DNA of 32,304 bases from Lucifugimonas sp038150225 (GTDB taxonomy: Bacteria > Chloroflexota > Dehalococcoidia > Lucifugimonadales > Lucifugimonadaceae), in the NCBI GenBank assembly GCA_038150225.1, contig JAYQWG010000027.1:1-32304 (forward strand), given 5' to 3'. The notes under the pieces were generated by a model, which saw nothing but the letters and a program-made list of their open reading frames with translations, did no database searches and was not told the DNA's origin. A program made the translations under genes and the position numbers. Below, piece by piece: positions 14,186 to 23,591 of this stretch. How positions within the stretch are numbered: position 1 is the first letter of the stretch; the number at the start of each line of letters is the position of its first letter.

Positions 14186-15898
14186 CTATTCGTCGAGCCA
14201 GACGTCCTTGAACTTGGCAACAGTCAGTGACGAGAACTGGTAATCGTTGACCCACGGCTTGATAAGTGCCTTGGAATCAACACCCCACCAGAGCGGCAAC
14301 CACGCTGCCTCAGCGACGATGATTTGCTCTGCGTCGTTGTAGTACTGAACTCGCTTCGTGGCGTCCTGCTCAGTCTGAGCGGCGAGCACGTACTCATCTA
14401 CATCATGGTTTGCATACCCGCCGTAGTTGATTGCACTTGAAGAGCGGAACAACACGTCAATAAAGGTTTGGGGGTCAGGGTAGTCAGCTTGCCATGAAAG
14501 ACCACTCCATGCCTGGAGTCGACCGCGGTGCAGGTCCTGAATGTACGTTGCCCACTCAACCTGCTGAATCTCGATCTCTATGCCTAGTGTTTGCCGCCAC
14601 ATGTCGGCAACAACTTCAGTCGTAAGGCCTGGAGAACCACCTGTTCCTGGAACAGTCAGAACGATTCGAGGTCGCGACTCGGTGTCTGCGTACTTCGACT
14701 GTGCAAGCAGGTCCTTTGCAAGGTCAGCGTCAAACTCAAGACCCTGGATGTCAGGCGAGTAGCCAGGGAATCCTGGCGGAATGATCGCGTATGCAGGCTT
14801 CACAAGGTTCGAGAAGACCTGGTCGGCAATAAGTTGCTTGTCGACTGCGTGGTTCAGGGCCTGCCTGAAATACACATCATCAAACGGTGCTTCGTTTATG
14901 TTGAATCCAACGTACGAAACCGCGAAATCGGGCGGAACTTCGACGAGGTCTTTATTCAGTTCCTCGGTCGGGTCCTGCACTCGTTCGAGATCGGCAAGAC
15001 CAACACCAGTAATGTCGATCTCGTCGTTCTCGTACATTGCCATGGCAACACCACCGGCGAGATTGAAAACGACTTCGTCGAGGTAAGCCTTGCGGTCCCA
15101 GTAGTTGTCGTTTCGAGCCAGTCGAATTCGCTGACCGATTCGATATTCCTTGAGAGTGAACGGTCCGGTTGATACCGGGTCATCAACCCAGTCTCGCCCC
15201 ATGGACTCAACATTGTTTTGATTCAAAACGAACGCTGTCGGGTACGTGAGTTTGGCAATGAAGTAAGCCTTAGGTGCGTCGATCGTCAGACGGAGCGTTC
15301 GCTCATCGATAACTTCGATTCCCTCGGCGGTTGTGGCGTTACCTTCGACGATGTCGTGAACACCGACGATGTCACCCAGGAACTCTTCGGCAACTGTCGA
15401 TGCAGTGTCAGGATGAGCAGCTCGCTCAAACGACCATTTGAAGTCCTGAGCGGTAACCGGGTCACCGTTCGAGAATTTTATGTCTGGCCGGAGTTTGAAT
15501 TCGTAAACCGTGCCGTCGTTAGAAACTGTCCACGATTCAGCTAAATCAGGCTCGAAAGGACTGATCGGATCGTTACCCAGTCGGACCAAACCCGAGAACA
15601 CCTCGATGACAATTCCGTACGACGTACCGTCGGTCACAAGATGAGGGTCAAGCGTTGGTGGGTCACTCCACAACGTGTTGAATATTCCTCCGGTTTTTGG
15701 ACCGGAATCGCTTCCGCCCGAAACTGGAGTTGTTTGCAAGCCCGGTGCAATAGCTGGCTGCGTAGCCCTGGCAGGAGGCGGAGTTGATGTGGCTTGAGCC
15801 GACGAGTCAGCAGCCGAATCTGAGTCACTTCCGCCACTACAGGCAACAGCAGTAATTAGCGCCAGCCCAAGTGCCATTCCGAAAAACACTCTTCGCAT
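14186..15898 (-). CDS. Peptide/nickel-type ABC transporter substrate-binding lipoprotein (SBP family 5)
   Basis: Extracellular solute-binding protein of family 5 (570 residues), lipid-anchored through C20 of the lipobox ITAVAC after a short MRR signal. A Ser/Ala/Pro-rich linker follows. The mature protein starts with GGIFNTLWSDPPTLDPH and has the family signature DLAESWTVSNDGTVYEFKLRPDIKFSNGDPVTAQDFKWSFER. The ATG at 15898 is favoured over TTG at 15919 because AGGAAA lies about eight bases before it and the signal peptide is then normal. It is the first gene of the transporter operon. The ligand (oligopeptide, dipeptide or other) cannot be assigned. Confidence 0.92.
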   Translation of the reverse strand: MRRVFFGMALGLALITAVACSGGSDSDSAADSSAQATSTPPPARATQPAIAPGLQTTPVSGGSDSGPKTGGIFNTLWSDPPTLDPHLVTDGTSYGIVIEVFSGLVRLGNDPISPFEPDLAESWTVSNDGTVYEFKLRPDIKFSNGDPVTAQDFKWSFERAAHPDTASTVAEEFLGDIVGVHDIVEGNATTAEGIEVIDERTLRLTIDAPKAYFIAKLTYPTAFVLNQNNVESMGRDWVDDPVSTGPFTLKEYRIGQRIRLARNDNYWDRKAYLDEVVFNLAGGVAMAMYENDEIDITGVGLADLERVQDPTEELNKDLVEVPPDFAVSYVGFNINEAPFDDVYFRQALNHAVDKQLIADQVFSNLVKPAYAIIPPGFPGYSPDIQGLEFDADLAKDLLAQSKYADTESRPRIVLTVPGTGGSPGLTTEVVADMWRQTLGIEIEIQQVEWATYIQDLHRGRLQAWSGLSWQADYPDPQTFIDVLFRSSSAINYGGYANHDVDEYVLAAQTEQDATKRVQYYNDAEQIIVAEAAWLPLWWGVDSKALIKPWVNDYQFSSLTVAKFKDVWLDE

Positions 15899-16001
15899 CA
15901 ATTTGTTTCCTGAATTCAATTTCTTGGTTAGTTGTTTCGGTATTTCTGTTTTACGTCTCTACTGTGTTGAAGGATTCTGATGATCGAAGTTCATCGACGA
16001 T

Positions 16002-17151
16002 CTACGAATTCCCTCCAGTGGATGCCGATTCCATTTGAGAACTTAGATATGACTTCAGCAGCTCGTCGATTTCTCCATCGAGCACTGCCTGGGCGTCACC
16101 CGTCTGATAGTCAGTTCTATGGTCTTTGACCATCTGGTAAGGGTGTTGAACATAGCTACGGACCTGTCGACCAAATTCAGCCGACACATGCTCACCCTTC
16201 AACTTTGCCCGTTCTTCTGCTTTCTTTTGCATATCCAGATCAACCAATCGGGACTGCAGGATTTTCATAGCAACTTCCCGGTTTTGAGCCTGGGATCGTT
16301 CGTTCTGAACAGCAACCACAAGCCCACTGGGAATGTGGGTCAAACGGATAGCTGTCGAGTTCTTCTGGACGTTCTGCCCGCCGTTTCCTGACGCCCTGAA
16401 TACATCTACTCGAAGGTCGTCAGGATTGATTCGAATTTCTTCGGCTTCGTCGGCTTCTGGCAAGACTTCGACCAACGCGAAGCTTGTATGCCTTCGGTGA
16501 TCTGAGTCGAACGGTGAGAGACGTACCAGGCGATGTGTTCCGCGTTCTGAGCGCAAATAACCGTAGGCGTACTTGCCATCGATTTTGATGGTTGCGCTCT
16601 TGATACCAGCTTCATCACCCGGGGTTAGATCGAGGACTTCAGCGTTATATCCCCGGTGTTCAGCCCACCGCGTGTACATACGAACCAGCATTTCTGACCA
16701 GTCCTGGGCGTCTACTCCGCCGGCACCTTGCTTTACATAGAGAATTGCAGATCGTTCGTCGTATTCACCACTAAGTTGAAGTTCAAACTCAAGTGATTCG
16801 ACGGTGCGAGTGTAGGAGGCGAGGTCTTTTGCGAGCTGACTACCCATCGACTCGTCTGATTCATCGACAGCAAGCGCGAGAAATTCCGCGGTGCTGGCAA
16901 CGTCGGACGAAAGATTGGTCCAGGTTTCCAACTCGGACCGAACTGCTGAGAGTTTCCTCATCTTGGACTGTGCAGTGTCGGAGTTGTCCCAAAATCCGGG
17001 AGCAGTCGCCTCTTTTTCGAGGGACTCGACCTGCTTTTCTAGTTCAGAGAGGTCAAAGTCGCCTCACAATCTCCTCGACTCGCGAATTCAGGTCCTCAGC
17101 TTCGCTAAGGAGCGTGCGCAAATTGGAGGTTGTTGGCTCTTGGGTACTCAT
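16002..17151 (-). CDS. prfB: Peptide chain release factor 2, with programmed +1 frameshift
   Basis: Release factor 2 terminates at UGA and UAA. The frame starts at the ATG at 17151 and runs 32 codons to CTT TGA C (17058-17052), the canonical RF2 frameshift site. Slipping +1 to GAC continues for 350 codons, giving 382 residues. A GTGAGG element ends three bases before CTT, the same spacing as the internal Shine-Dalgarno in E. coli. The stop-codon recognition tripeptide SPF is at about 212-214 and GGQ at 257-259, both offset by the same 45-odd... seven residues from E. coli RF2, which supports the joined frame. A contiguous frame beginning at 16961 is only part of the protein. Weak ribosome-binding site. 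Confidence 0.93.
17052..17064 (-). promoter_or_regulatory. prfB autoregulatory frameshift site
   Basis: On the minus strand GAGG, CGA, then CTTTGAC. When RF2 is scarce the ribosome pauses at UGA and slips from CUU to UUU, restoring the prfB frame. The layout matches the conserved bacterial element. Confidence 0.9.
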
Positions 17152-17317
17152 TGATTCCGTTCAGGATTCTTTTGGATTGGTCGCAAAGTTGATTAACGAA
17201 TTCAACCCAACCCGTCAATTATATCAATGGGTGAACTTATGACGCTCCGATTTTCGGCACGCTTATCGGCTCGTTCAGAGGGTCAAATCGCTCAGTTCAA
17301 TGTTATCTTTGGCTCAT

Positions 17318-17394
17318 CGGGGCGTGGCGCAGCCTGGTAGCGCATTGCACTGGGGGTGCAAAGGTCACAGGTTCAAATCCTGTCGCCCCGACCA
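17318..17394 (+). tRNA. tRNA-Pro (GGG)
   Basis: Acceptor stem CGGGGCG (17318-17324) pairs with CGCCCCG (17384-17390). The anticodon stem TTGCA/TGCAA encloses CTGGGGG, giving anticodon GGG. The T-arm contains GGTTCAAATCC, and CCA is encoded at 17392-17394. It is a solitary gene between prfB and the convergent MFS gene. Confidence 0.95.
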
Positions 17395-17404
17395 CTCTTT
17401 CCCC

Positions 17405-18697
17405 TCACGTGTGAACCGGCTTGCGAATCGTCAGGAACGTCAGCGCTGCGGCGATCATAATCACCCCTCCGGCTATCAACACCAGTTCGTACGAACCTGT
17501 CTCATCTTTGACCCATCCCGCGAGAATTGGCATCGAGAAAAGTGCCACGTTGTAGATTGGCGACAGCAGACCGCGAATCGTCGCAAATCTCCTTCGTCCA
17601 AAAAGATCTCCAACCAGCGCCCAGTTCAACCCCGAGCCGATTTCGGTACCTGTGAACAAAATCATTGCCAAAAGGATTGGCCATGTCCCGTCCACCACAT
17701 TCAGCAGAAGCAAAGATGATGCGGCGGACAAGTAGCAACCAGCCAGCAGTTTTTGCCGTCCAAGCCGATCACTGAGCCAGCCAAAGTAAAGAATCAGCGG
17801 CACTGAAATTAGGGCAACGAGACCGATTAAATTCGCCGCCGTTTGCTGAGTTTCACCCTTCCAAACCAGAATCGGCACGAAATGTACGAATATCGTGCCG
17901 TGAACAGACATCCGCAGAACCGTTCCCAACGCAAGTACCCAGAACGCTCGGGTTCGAATGGCATCTTTTGCTGTCCAATCATCGTCCGTCGCCGTAATTT
18001 CAGCCGAATTCGATTCGGCATCTGAACCACAGACTTGCTTCGGCAAAGGATCACCGTCTGGGCCCAGACCGATAGATTCAGGTGATCGTTTGAACAAAAT
18101 AGATAACGGAGCGATCAACGCCAGCATCCCGATACCGACCCAAAGTGCGGCGGTCTCCCATCCCCAACGAAGCACCGCTACCGAGAGAAGCGGAACCATG
18201 AATGCTCCACCAAGACGGAAGGCAGCACTGTTGATGGACATTGCAATGCCACGGCGTCTCGCAAACCACGTATTTATCGCCGTTGTAGAAGCTTGCATGA
18301 AGCTCGTCGACGAACCGACCGAAACGACAAACAAATAGACGAAAACAAAGGCCCAAAATGTGCTGGTTTGAGCAAGCAAGATGTAACCAACACCGGTAAA
18401 TATCGTGCCGATCAGCATCAATCTACGAACGCCGTACCGATCAAGCAGCCAACCCGTTATGGGTCCCATCAAACCGTTCTCTGCCCGGGAAAGCGCGAAC
18501 GGCATTGCCGTTTGGGCGTTACTTAGCCCAAGGCTCTGGCTAATCGGAATGAACAGAACGGTGAAGCCTTGCCAGTGGACAGAACCGCCGAGCCCGTTCA
18601 TGAGTGCGGATGCCCCGACTATGTTCCAGCCGTAAAACCGTTTTTTCTTTTGAGGGCGCGAATCGCCAGAGATTGTTTCCAAACCGTCAGAGTTCAC
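17405..18697 (-). CDS. MFS transporter
   Basis: A 430-residue major facilitator with twelve predicted helices. The loop 2-3 signature is present as GWLLDRYGVRRLM, with a second copy, GWLSDRLGRQKLL, in the C-terminal half, the usual duplication. The middle loop is polar and acidic (about residues 195-235). The N-terminus KKKRFYGWNIVGASALMNGLG resembles monocarboxylate/oxalate-formate antiporter-like MFS proteins; the substrate is unknown. The frame is open to 18805, but the GTG at 18697 overlaps the methyltransferase stop as GTGA and has AGGT upstream, so I choose it. It is the last gene of the amidase operon. Confidence 0.87.
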   Translation of the reverse strand: MNSDGLETISGDSRPQKKKRFYGWNIVGASALMNGLGGSVHWQGFTVLFIPISQSLGLSNAQTAMPFALSRAENGLMGPITGWLLDRYGVRRLMLIGTIFTGVGYILLAQTSTFWAFVFVYLFVVSVGSSTSFMQASTTAINTWFARRRGIAMSINSAAFRLGGAFMVPLLSVAVLRWGWETAALWVGIGMLALIAPLSILFKRSPESIGLGPDGDPLPKQVCGSDAESNSAEITATDDDWTAKDAIRTRAFWVLALGTVLRMSVHGTIFVHFVPILVWKGETQQTAANLIGLVALISVPLILYFGWLSDRLGRQKLLAGCYLSAASSLLLLNVVDGTWPILLAMILFTGTEIGSGLNWALVGDLFGRRRFATIRGLLSPIYNVALFSMPILAGWVKDETGSYELVLIAGGVIMIAAALTFLTIRKPVHT

Positions 18698-19221
18698 TGC
18701 TGAGACCTGCGCTTTTGCTTGGCTAACCGGTCGTACATGACGATATTTACTGTCATCCCAAGGTTGAGAGACATAGTGGTCGGAATTTTGACCACATATT
18801 CGCACTTAGCGAGCAGTGCATCACTGACCGATTCGTTTTCAGGACCAAAGATGTAGCAAGCGCGTTCTGGGTGTACGAAATTTGTAAGGTCTACGGCATC
18901 GTCAGTGAGTTCGACAGCGACTGGAGTGCAGTCTTTCGGCAACACGTCAAAAATGTCATCGACTTCGAGGATTGGCACGTGCCGATATGCCCTACCAGGA
19001 TCCGTTGAAAGCCTTCGGACATTTATCTCTGGATCTTTACCGCCAAGAATCACCATTCTTGCCGAAAATCCTAGAGCTGCCCTGAGAGTGTGCCCCACGT
19101 TCACACCATCGTTTGGGCGGTCGAGGGCAATGCAGGCAAACCCTCGTTCCCTGAGAGTCGAGAGTCGTTGGACGTACCGCTCTGATTTCTTTCGCTTTTC
19201 TTCGTGCTCTTGTGCGGTCAT
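18694..19221 (-). CDS. SpoU/TrmH-family RNA methyltransferase
   Basis: A 175-residue SPOUT-class S-adenosylmethionine enzyme, probably modifying the 2'-O-ribose of a tRNA or rRNA. Motif 1 is ALDRPNDGVNVGHTLRAA (about 32-49), with the conserved N and R. Motif 2 is CYIFGPENESVSD and motif 3 KIPTTMSLNLGMTVNIVMYDR, where SLN replaces the common SLNVS form. The small size without an N-terminal RNA-binding domain is like TrmL/TrmH-core members. The target is not predictable. It starts three bases after the amidase stop and overlaps the MFS gene by four bases. Confidence 0.88.
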   Translation of the reverse strand: MTAQEHEEKRKKSERYVQRLSTLRERGFACIALDRPNDGVNVGHTLRAALGFSARMVILGGKDPEINVRRLSTDPGRAYRHVPILEVDDIFDVLPKDCTPVAVELTDDAVDLTNFVHPERACYIFGPENESVSDALLAKCEYVVKIPTTMSLNLGMTVNIVMYDRLAKQKRRSQQ

Positions 19222-19224
19222 CCG

Positions 19225-20640
19225 TTATTCAATGTCGTTCGGTTTTCGTTGGTGCCAGTCGGTGAGTTGTTCATAGGCATGCCCGATTCTTAGGACCGTA
19301 GATTCATCGAAAGAGTGCCCCGTGATCATCATGCCAATCGGCATGTCGAACTTGCCGAAGCCACAGGGTATAGACAACGAAGGTTGCCCAGTAGTGTTGA
19401 AAACGCCTGTAAAGAACGGCATTTGACCACCTCCACCAGGATCTGTCGATGTCGGGGTACATTCCTCAATGGTCGGTGTTGGAATCGGGACAGTTGGTGT
19501 CACAATGGCATCTACGGATTGCATCAGGTTCGCAACTTCGTGACTGAACCATTTCCGGGCTCGCTGCGCTTCGATGTAATCAACTGCGGAAATCGAAACA
19601 CCTGCAAGAATCCGGCTTCTAACCGCCATGGTGTAGTCGTCGGGTCGTTCACCGAGATTTTTTCGGTGAACAGCAAGCGCTTCAGGTGCTATCACGCCAA
19701 ACCCAATGCGTCTGCCAAGTGAAATCCAGTCAGCATCAAGCTCAACGATTTCTGCTCCATTCGTTTCCATGAGTTTGATGGCACCCAGGACGCTATTCTT
19801 GATCTCCGGATCAACAAAATCATCGAAAAAATACTGCTTAGGTAATCCCAGGCGAACTCCATCGAACCCTTTGGCGAGTTCGGAAGTAAAGTCACCAACA
19901 GGTTCTGAAGATGAAGCCGGATCAGCCTGATCGAATCCAGCCAGAGCGTTCATCATGAGCGCACAATCTTCGACTGTGCGGGTCATAGGACCAACGTGGT
20001 CCATGCTCCATGAAAGATCCAAAACCCCGGCCCGCGAAACTCGTCCGTAGGTTGGTTTCAGTCCGGCAATTCCGCACAGTGCAGCAGGCATTCGAATGGA
20101 CCCACCCGTATCTGTACCTATAGCTGCCGGGACCATCCCTGCTGCGACTGAGGCTCCTGATCCCGAACTTGAACCTGCGGTCACGCGGGTCTTATCCCAT
20201 GGATTCGAGACGTTGCCTGTGTACGCATTCAGCCCCGTAGTTCCGAACGCGAATTCGACCAGGTTCAATTTGCCAACAGGAATGGCTCCAGCCGCGGTCA
20301 TTCGCTTCACAATTGTTGCGTCTTTGGCTGCAACGTTACCCTGCAAAACTTTCGAGCCTGCAGTGGTGGATCGCCCATGGACATCGACAAGATCTTTGAG
20401 GCCAACAGGAATACCAGTTAGAGGGCTTGCACTCTTTTCGATTTCGATGGAGCGCTGTGCTTCGGAAGCTTTTTCTCTGACATCGTCCGACCATACTTCG
20501 AGAAAAGCGTTGAGCTCTGAATCGAGGTTTCCGATTACCTCTAACGACTTATTAACGATTTGGTCGACCGTAATGTCACCGTCGCGCAACTTACGAGCGA
20601 GAGTCGTAATTGACGCAAACCGCAGATCATCACTGGTCAC
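19225..20640 (-). CDS. Amidase-signature enzyme (AtzE/GatA-like)
   Basis: A 471-residue amidase with the complete Ser-cisSer-Lys triad: K82 in PVGLKDLVD, S157 in TAGSSSGSG and S181 in GTDTGGSIRMPAA. It resembles GatA but is encoded away from gatC and pairs with a small GatC/AtzG-like gene. Its GTG start overlaps that gene's stop (GTGA). The AtzE/AtzG parallel suggests hydrolysis of a small amide or biuret-like compound, but the substrate is not determined. A separate, more canonical gatA lies at 23588-25072, so this copy is unlikely to be the tRNA amidotransferase subunit. Confidence 0.88.
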   Translation of the reverse strand: MTSDDLRFASITTLARKLRDGDITVDQIVNKSLEVIGNLDSELNAFLEVWSDDVREKASEAQRSIEIEKSASPLTGIPVGLKDLVDVHGRSTTAGSKVLQGNVAAKDATIVKRMTAAGAIPVGKLNLVEFAFGTTGLNAYTGNVSNPWDKTRVTAGSSSGSGASVAAGMVPAAIGTDTGGSIRMPAALCGIAGLKPTYGRVSRAGVLDLSWSMDHVGPMTRTVEDCALMMNALAGFDQADPASSSEPVGDFTSELAKGFDGVRLGLPKQYFFDDFVDPEIKNSVLGAIKLMETNGAEIVELDADWISLGRRIGFGVIAPEALAVHRKNLGERPDDYTMAVRSRILAGVSISAVDYIEAQRARKWFSHEVANLMQSVDAIVTPTVPIPTPTIEECTPTSTDPGGGGQMPFFTGVFNTTGQPSLSIPCGFGKFDMPIGMMITGHSFDESTVLRIGHAYEQLTDWHQRKPNDIE

Positions 20641-20837
20641 GGTCGATCCGTCCGACTTGATTTCGTGGGGACGAAAATTGCACCTGGCTCAAAACCAGAA
20701 GAATTCACTGACCGAACTGCTTCAGAAGCTGACTCAGCGACAGGTAGGTGCATTAACGCTTCGGACGCGTGTTCCTCGCTCACATCTACTCCGATGCTTG
20801 CAGCAAGGTTTATGAATTCCTGGATTCGATCGGACAA
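20637..20837 (-). CDS. Small GatC/AtzG-like amidase partner (DUF4089-like)
   Basis: This 66-residue protein has an N-terminal helix (DRIQEFINLAASIGVDVSEEHA), a middle helical part and a C-terminal EPGAIFVPTKSS, resembling the EPAPVFRP ending of DUF4089/AtzG proteins. Those wrap around and stabilise an AtzE-type amidase as GatC does for GatA. TTG start at 20837 with a distant AGGTGG. The four-base overlap with the amidase start indicates coupled translation and a 1:1 complex. The family call is from length, position and C-terminal pattern only. Confidence 0.65.
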   Translation of the reverse strand: MSDRIQEFINLAASIGVDVSEEHASEALMHLPVAESASEAVRSVNSSGFEPGAIFVPTKSSRTDRP

Positions 20838-20926
20838 CCCGAGAAGCCACCTTTCAAAAATTCGTCATTGCAGTTGCACGGCAGTATAGACGTGAGGGAA
20901 CATCTGCGTGCTAGTCTGGAAGTTCA

Positions 20927-22600
20927 ATGCAAATCACAGACACTCTCGTAAACTTGGTCGAACAGGCCTTAAATTCAGCACAATCAGGCGGGCAACTTCC
21001 AGCAGCCGGTGACGTCGAAATCAAAATCGAACGTCCGAAACTCGCCGAACATGGTGATTTCAGCACCAGCTTGCCCCTGGCGCTTGCCCGATCGATGCGA
21101 ATGGCGCCGTTGCAAATCGCCCAGCAAATAGCAAATGCTGTTCCCGAAAACGAAATGGTCGGCAAGGTTGAAGCTGCCGCTCCCGGTTTCGTGAATTTCA
21201 CACTCGCCGAGAGTTGGTTGCAGTCGCAGGTAACATCGATACGAAAGTCGGACGAAAAGTTCGGAGACGTTAACACCGGCGCAGGCCAGAGTATTCAGGT
21301 TGAATTTGTCAGTGTGAATCCGACAGGTCCGCTCCACGTTGGTCATGCCCGCGGAGCTGTTATCGGAAGCTCTCTCGCAAATGTTTTAGAAGCCGCCGGA
21401 TACGAAGTCCAACGTGAGTACTACGTCAACGATGCCGGCAACCAGATGCGAGTGTTCTACGACACGCTCTACACTCGATATATGCAAGCTGCCGGTCACG
21501 ACATCCCACTTCCTGACCCTGCTTACCCTGGCGAATATTTAGAAGAACTTGCCGCCGATTTGCTGAGAGATCTCGGTGACGGAGCCGTGTCTCTCGACAA
21601 AGAGGCTGCAATCGCCGAACTTGCACCACAAGCGCTGAAACGGACTTTGGACGACATACAGGGAGTTCTCGAAACTCTCGGCGTGTCATATGACCAGTGG
21701 TTCAGTGAAAGCTCACTTTTATCTTCTGGGAGGTTCGATGAAGTTCTCAATTTCCTTGAGGACTCAGACCTGGTAGTAGAACGTGAAGGTGCAAAGTGGT
21801 TCGCCGCCACGAAACTCGGTCTTGAAGAAGACATCGTCGTTATTCGAAGCGGCGAAGGTGGTCCAACCTATTTTGGAACTGACATCGCTTACCACCACGA
21901 AAAGTTCATGGAACGCAAGTTCGACCGGGTCGTCAATGTTTGGGGAGCTGACCACCACGGTCATGTTGCTCGAATGCACGCCCTGCTCCAGGCATTCGGA
22001 CTTGACCCTGATCGTCTTACGATCATCCTCAATCAGATCGTTAATTTCAAAAATGAAGGCGAATCCGTACGGTTCAGCAAACGTAAAAACGTGATGGTCA
22101 CTGTTGAGGAACTCATCGAAGAAGTCGGTGCTGATGCCTGCCGGTTCACCTTCTTGAGTCGTTCACCTGAGTCGCATATGGAATTCGACCTGGGACTCGC
22201 AAAGACTCAGTCATCTGAAAATCCGGTTTACTACGTTCAATACGCCCACGCTCGCATGGCTTCGATCCTGCGAACTGCTGAAGAGCAAGAGATCGATTTC
22301 GGTTCGGCGAATCTCGGATTGCTTACGCATGAGCGTGAGCTTGAACTAATTCGTAAGATCATCGAGCTTCCTGCCGTTGTGGATCGTTCAGCCGAGCGTC
22401 TTGAGCCGCATCACCTCGCCCACTACGCGATGGAACTTGCTCGAACTTTGCAGCGGTTCTACGAAGCGTGCCGAGTGGTTTCTTCCGATCCGGCAGATGC
22501 CGAGATCACCAAAGCAAGACTGCAACTCGTAGAAGCTGCAAAAGTAGCGTTGAAACGAACGCTCTCTCTGATGGGAATGAGCGCCCCAGACCGTATGTAG
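20927..22600 (+). CDS. argS: Arginyl-tRNA synthetase
   Basis: Class I synthetase that charges tRNA-Arg. The 557-residue length is usual. The order is an N-terminal additional domain (1-115), the Rossmann core with HIGH-type motif PTGPLHVGHARG (HVGH at 137-140), the KMSKS-equivalent RFSKRKNVM, and the DALR anticodon-binding domain with NPVYYVQYAHARMASIL before it and a C-terminus ending SLMGMSAPDRM. ATG start with GGAAG nearby. It diverges from the small AtzG-like gene and converges on the gamma-carbonic-anhydrase gene with two bases between stops. Confidence 0.96.
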   Translation: MQITDTLVNLVEQALNSAQSGGQLPAAGDVEIKIERPKLAEHGDFSTSLPLALARSMRMAPLQIAQQIANAVPENEMVGKVEAAAPGFVNFTLAESWLQSQVTSIRKSDEKFGDVNTGAGQSIQVEFVSVNPTGPLHVGHARGAVIGSSLANVLEAAGYEVQREYYVNDAGNQMRVFYDTLYTRYMQAAGHDIPLPDPAYPGEYLEELAADLLRDLGDGAVSLDKEAAIAELAPQALKRTLDDIQGVLETLGVSYDQWFSESSLLSSGRFDEVLNFLEDSDLVVEREGAKWFAATKLGLEEDIVVIRSGEGGPTYFGTDIAYHHEKFMERKFDRVVNVWGADHHGHVARMHALLQAFGLDPDRLTIILNQIVNFKNEGESVRFSKRKNVMVTVEELIEEVGADACRFTFLSRSPESHMEFDLGLAKTQSSENPVYYVQYAHARMASILRTAEEQEIDFGSANLGLLTHERELELIRKIIELPAVVDRSAERLEPHHLAHYAMELARTLQRFYEACRVVSSDPADAEITKARLQLVEAAKVALKRTLSLMGMSAPDRM

Positions 22601-22602
22601 GT

Positions 22603-23121
22603 CTAAGAGTCGGTGTCGAGCCCTGCTGACTTATACCGGTCGATTCGGTTCACATAAGAGTTAGCGGCGCCTCGCATTAACTCAGCATGCTTTTCTCGGA
22701 TTTTGCCGAGTGCTTTACCCGGTGTGCCGCGAATCAGTGAACGGTCCTCGAATTCGGTGTTTTCAGTGACAGTGCTGCCTGCGGCGACAAGGCATTCTTT
22801 GCCAAGAATTACTCCGTCGTTTAGGGTCGATCCGTTGCCTAACAAGCTTCCGTCACCAACGTATTTGGCGTGACACACAACTCCATGCCCAATGGTTACG
22901 TTGTCGCCAATTTCGGCGTCATCATCAGCGTGCAACACCGAGTTGTCTTGAACGTTGGAGCCTTCGCCGATTTTGATGGTGCCAGAGTCTGCCCTGATTA
23001 CCGCTCCCGGCCAAATACTTGAACGAGGCCCAACTATCACATCACCAACAACATACGCAGCTTCTGATACGAACGCGGTCGGGTGTACTTGAGGAGATTT
23101 TCCGTCTAGCGCTCTGATCAC
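22603..23121 (-). CDS. Gamma-carbonic anhydrase family protein (left-handed beta-helix)
   Basis: A 172-residue trimeric left-handed beta-helix protein with hexapeptide repeats. The three zinc-ligand histidines of the Cam/CamH class are present: H64 in SVLHAD, H79 in TIGHG and H84 in VCHAK, with the conserved 79-84 spacing. R43 and Q58 also match. It may hydrate CO2, although many homologues of this YrdA/PaaY type have little activity. The C-terminal helix is normal. GTG start at 23121 with a weak ribosome-binding site. It is the last gene of the gatC-gatA-lipoprotein operon, 11 bp after the lipoprotein gene. Confidence 0.9.
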   Translation of the reverse strand: MIRALDGKSPQVHPTAFVSEAAYVVGDVIVGPRSSIWPGAVIRADSGTIKIGEGSNVQDNSVLHADDDAEIGDNVTIGHGVVCHAKYVGDGSLLGNGSTLNDGVILGKECLVAAGSTVTENTEFEDRSLIRGTPGKALGKIREKHAELMRGAANSYVNRIDRYKSAGLDTDS

Positions 23122-23132
23122 GGAGTTAGCCT

Positions 23133-23591
23133 TTAGTTCTTAGGTAATCGGGGGAAAGTAAGATCCAACACCTGGGTAGTAGGCTGGGCTACGCCTTTCC
23201 ATTCCCAGTTTTCCTCAGCTTTTACCCGGTCGCCTTCACGATCCCCCAAATAAAAGTTGATCATGCCATATTCGAGATCAGCTTCACTAACAGGTCCGAG
23301 TATCACTTGAACATATCCGCCATCAATCGTCGTCGAAAGCGGAGATCCACCGTGAATGAATTCGGCGTAGATAGTCAATCCAGCCGGACCAGGTTCGCCA
23401 TCAACCGTGAACTCGCCCTCAAAGATCATTGGGAATCGTGGAGGTCCCGCAATTGGGGTGAAATCGTTTCGGTCGTATGGAGTCGGGTCACCGTCCGTGG
23501 AACAGCCAGTCAACGCCATTACAGCAATCATGAGCAGCGCTAAAGCTGGGCCTGAAAATCTGGTCAGTTTGGACTTAAATTGGCGAATCAA
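23133..23591 (-). CDS. Putative lipoprotein of unknown function
   Basis: About 152 residues with a basic N-terminus (QFKSKLTR), a hydrophobic stretch and lipobox ALTGC (C30), so it is lipid-anchored. The mature part is a single beta-rich domain with FEGEFTVDGEPGPAGLTIYAEF and YVQVILGPVSEADLEYGMINFYLGD. I do not recognise the family. The TTG at 23591 overlaps the gatA stop as TTGA; a GTG at 23615 is an alternative that would lengthen the signal peptide by eight residues. Location after gatA suggests convenience of operon position, not a functional link. Confidence 0.75.
   Translation of the reverse strand: MIRQFKSKLTRFSGPALALLMIAVMALTGCSTDGDPTPYDRNDFTPIAGPPRFPMIFEGEFTVDGEPGPAGLTIYAEFIHGGSPLSTTIDGGYVQVILGPVSEADLEYGMINFYLGDREGDRVKAEENWEWKGVAQPTTQVLDLTFPRLPKN

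Noticed and set aside
20096..20815. 239-codon plus-strand frame opposite the amidase
   Set aside because: It is antisense to a well-supported amidase with all catalytic residues and has no recognisable features.
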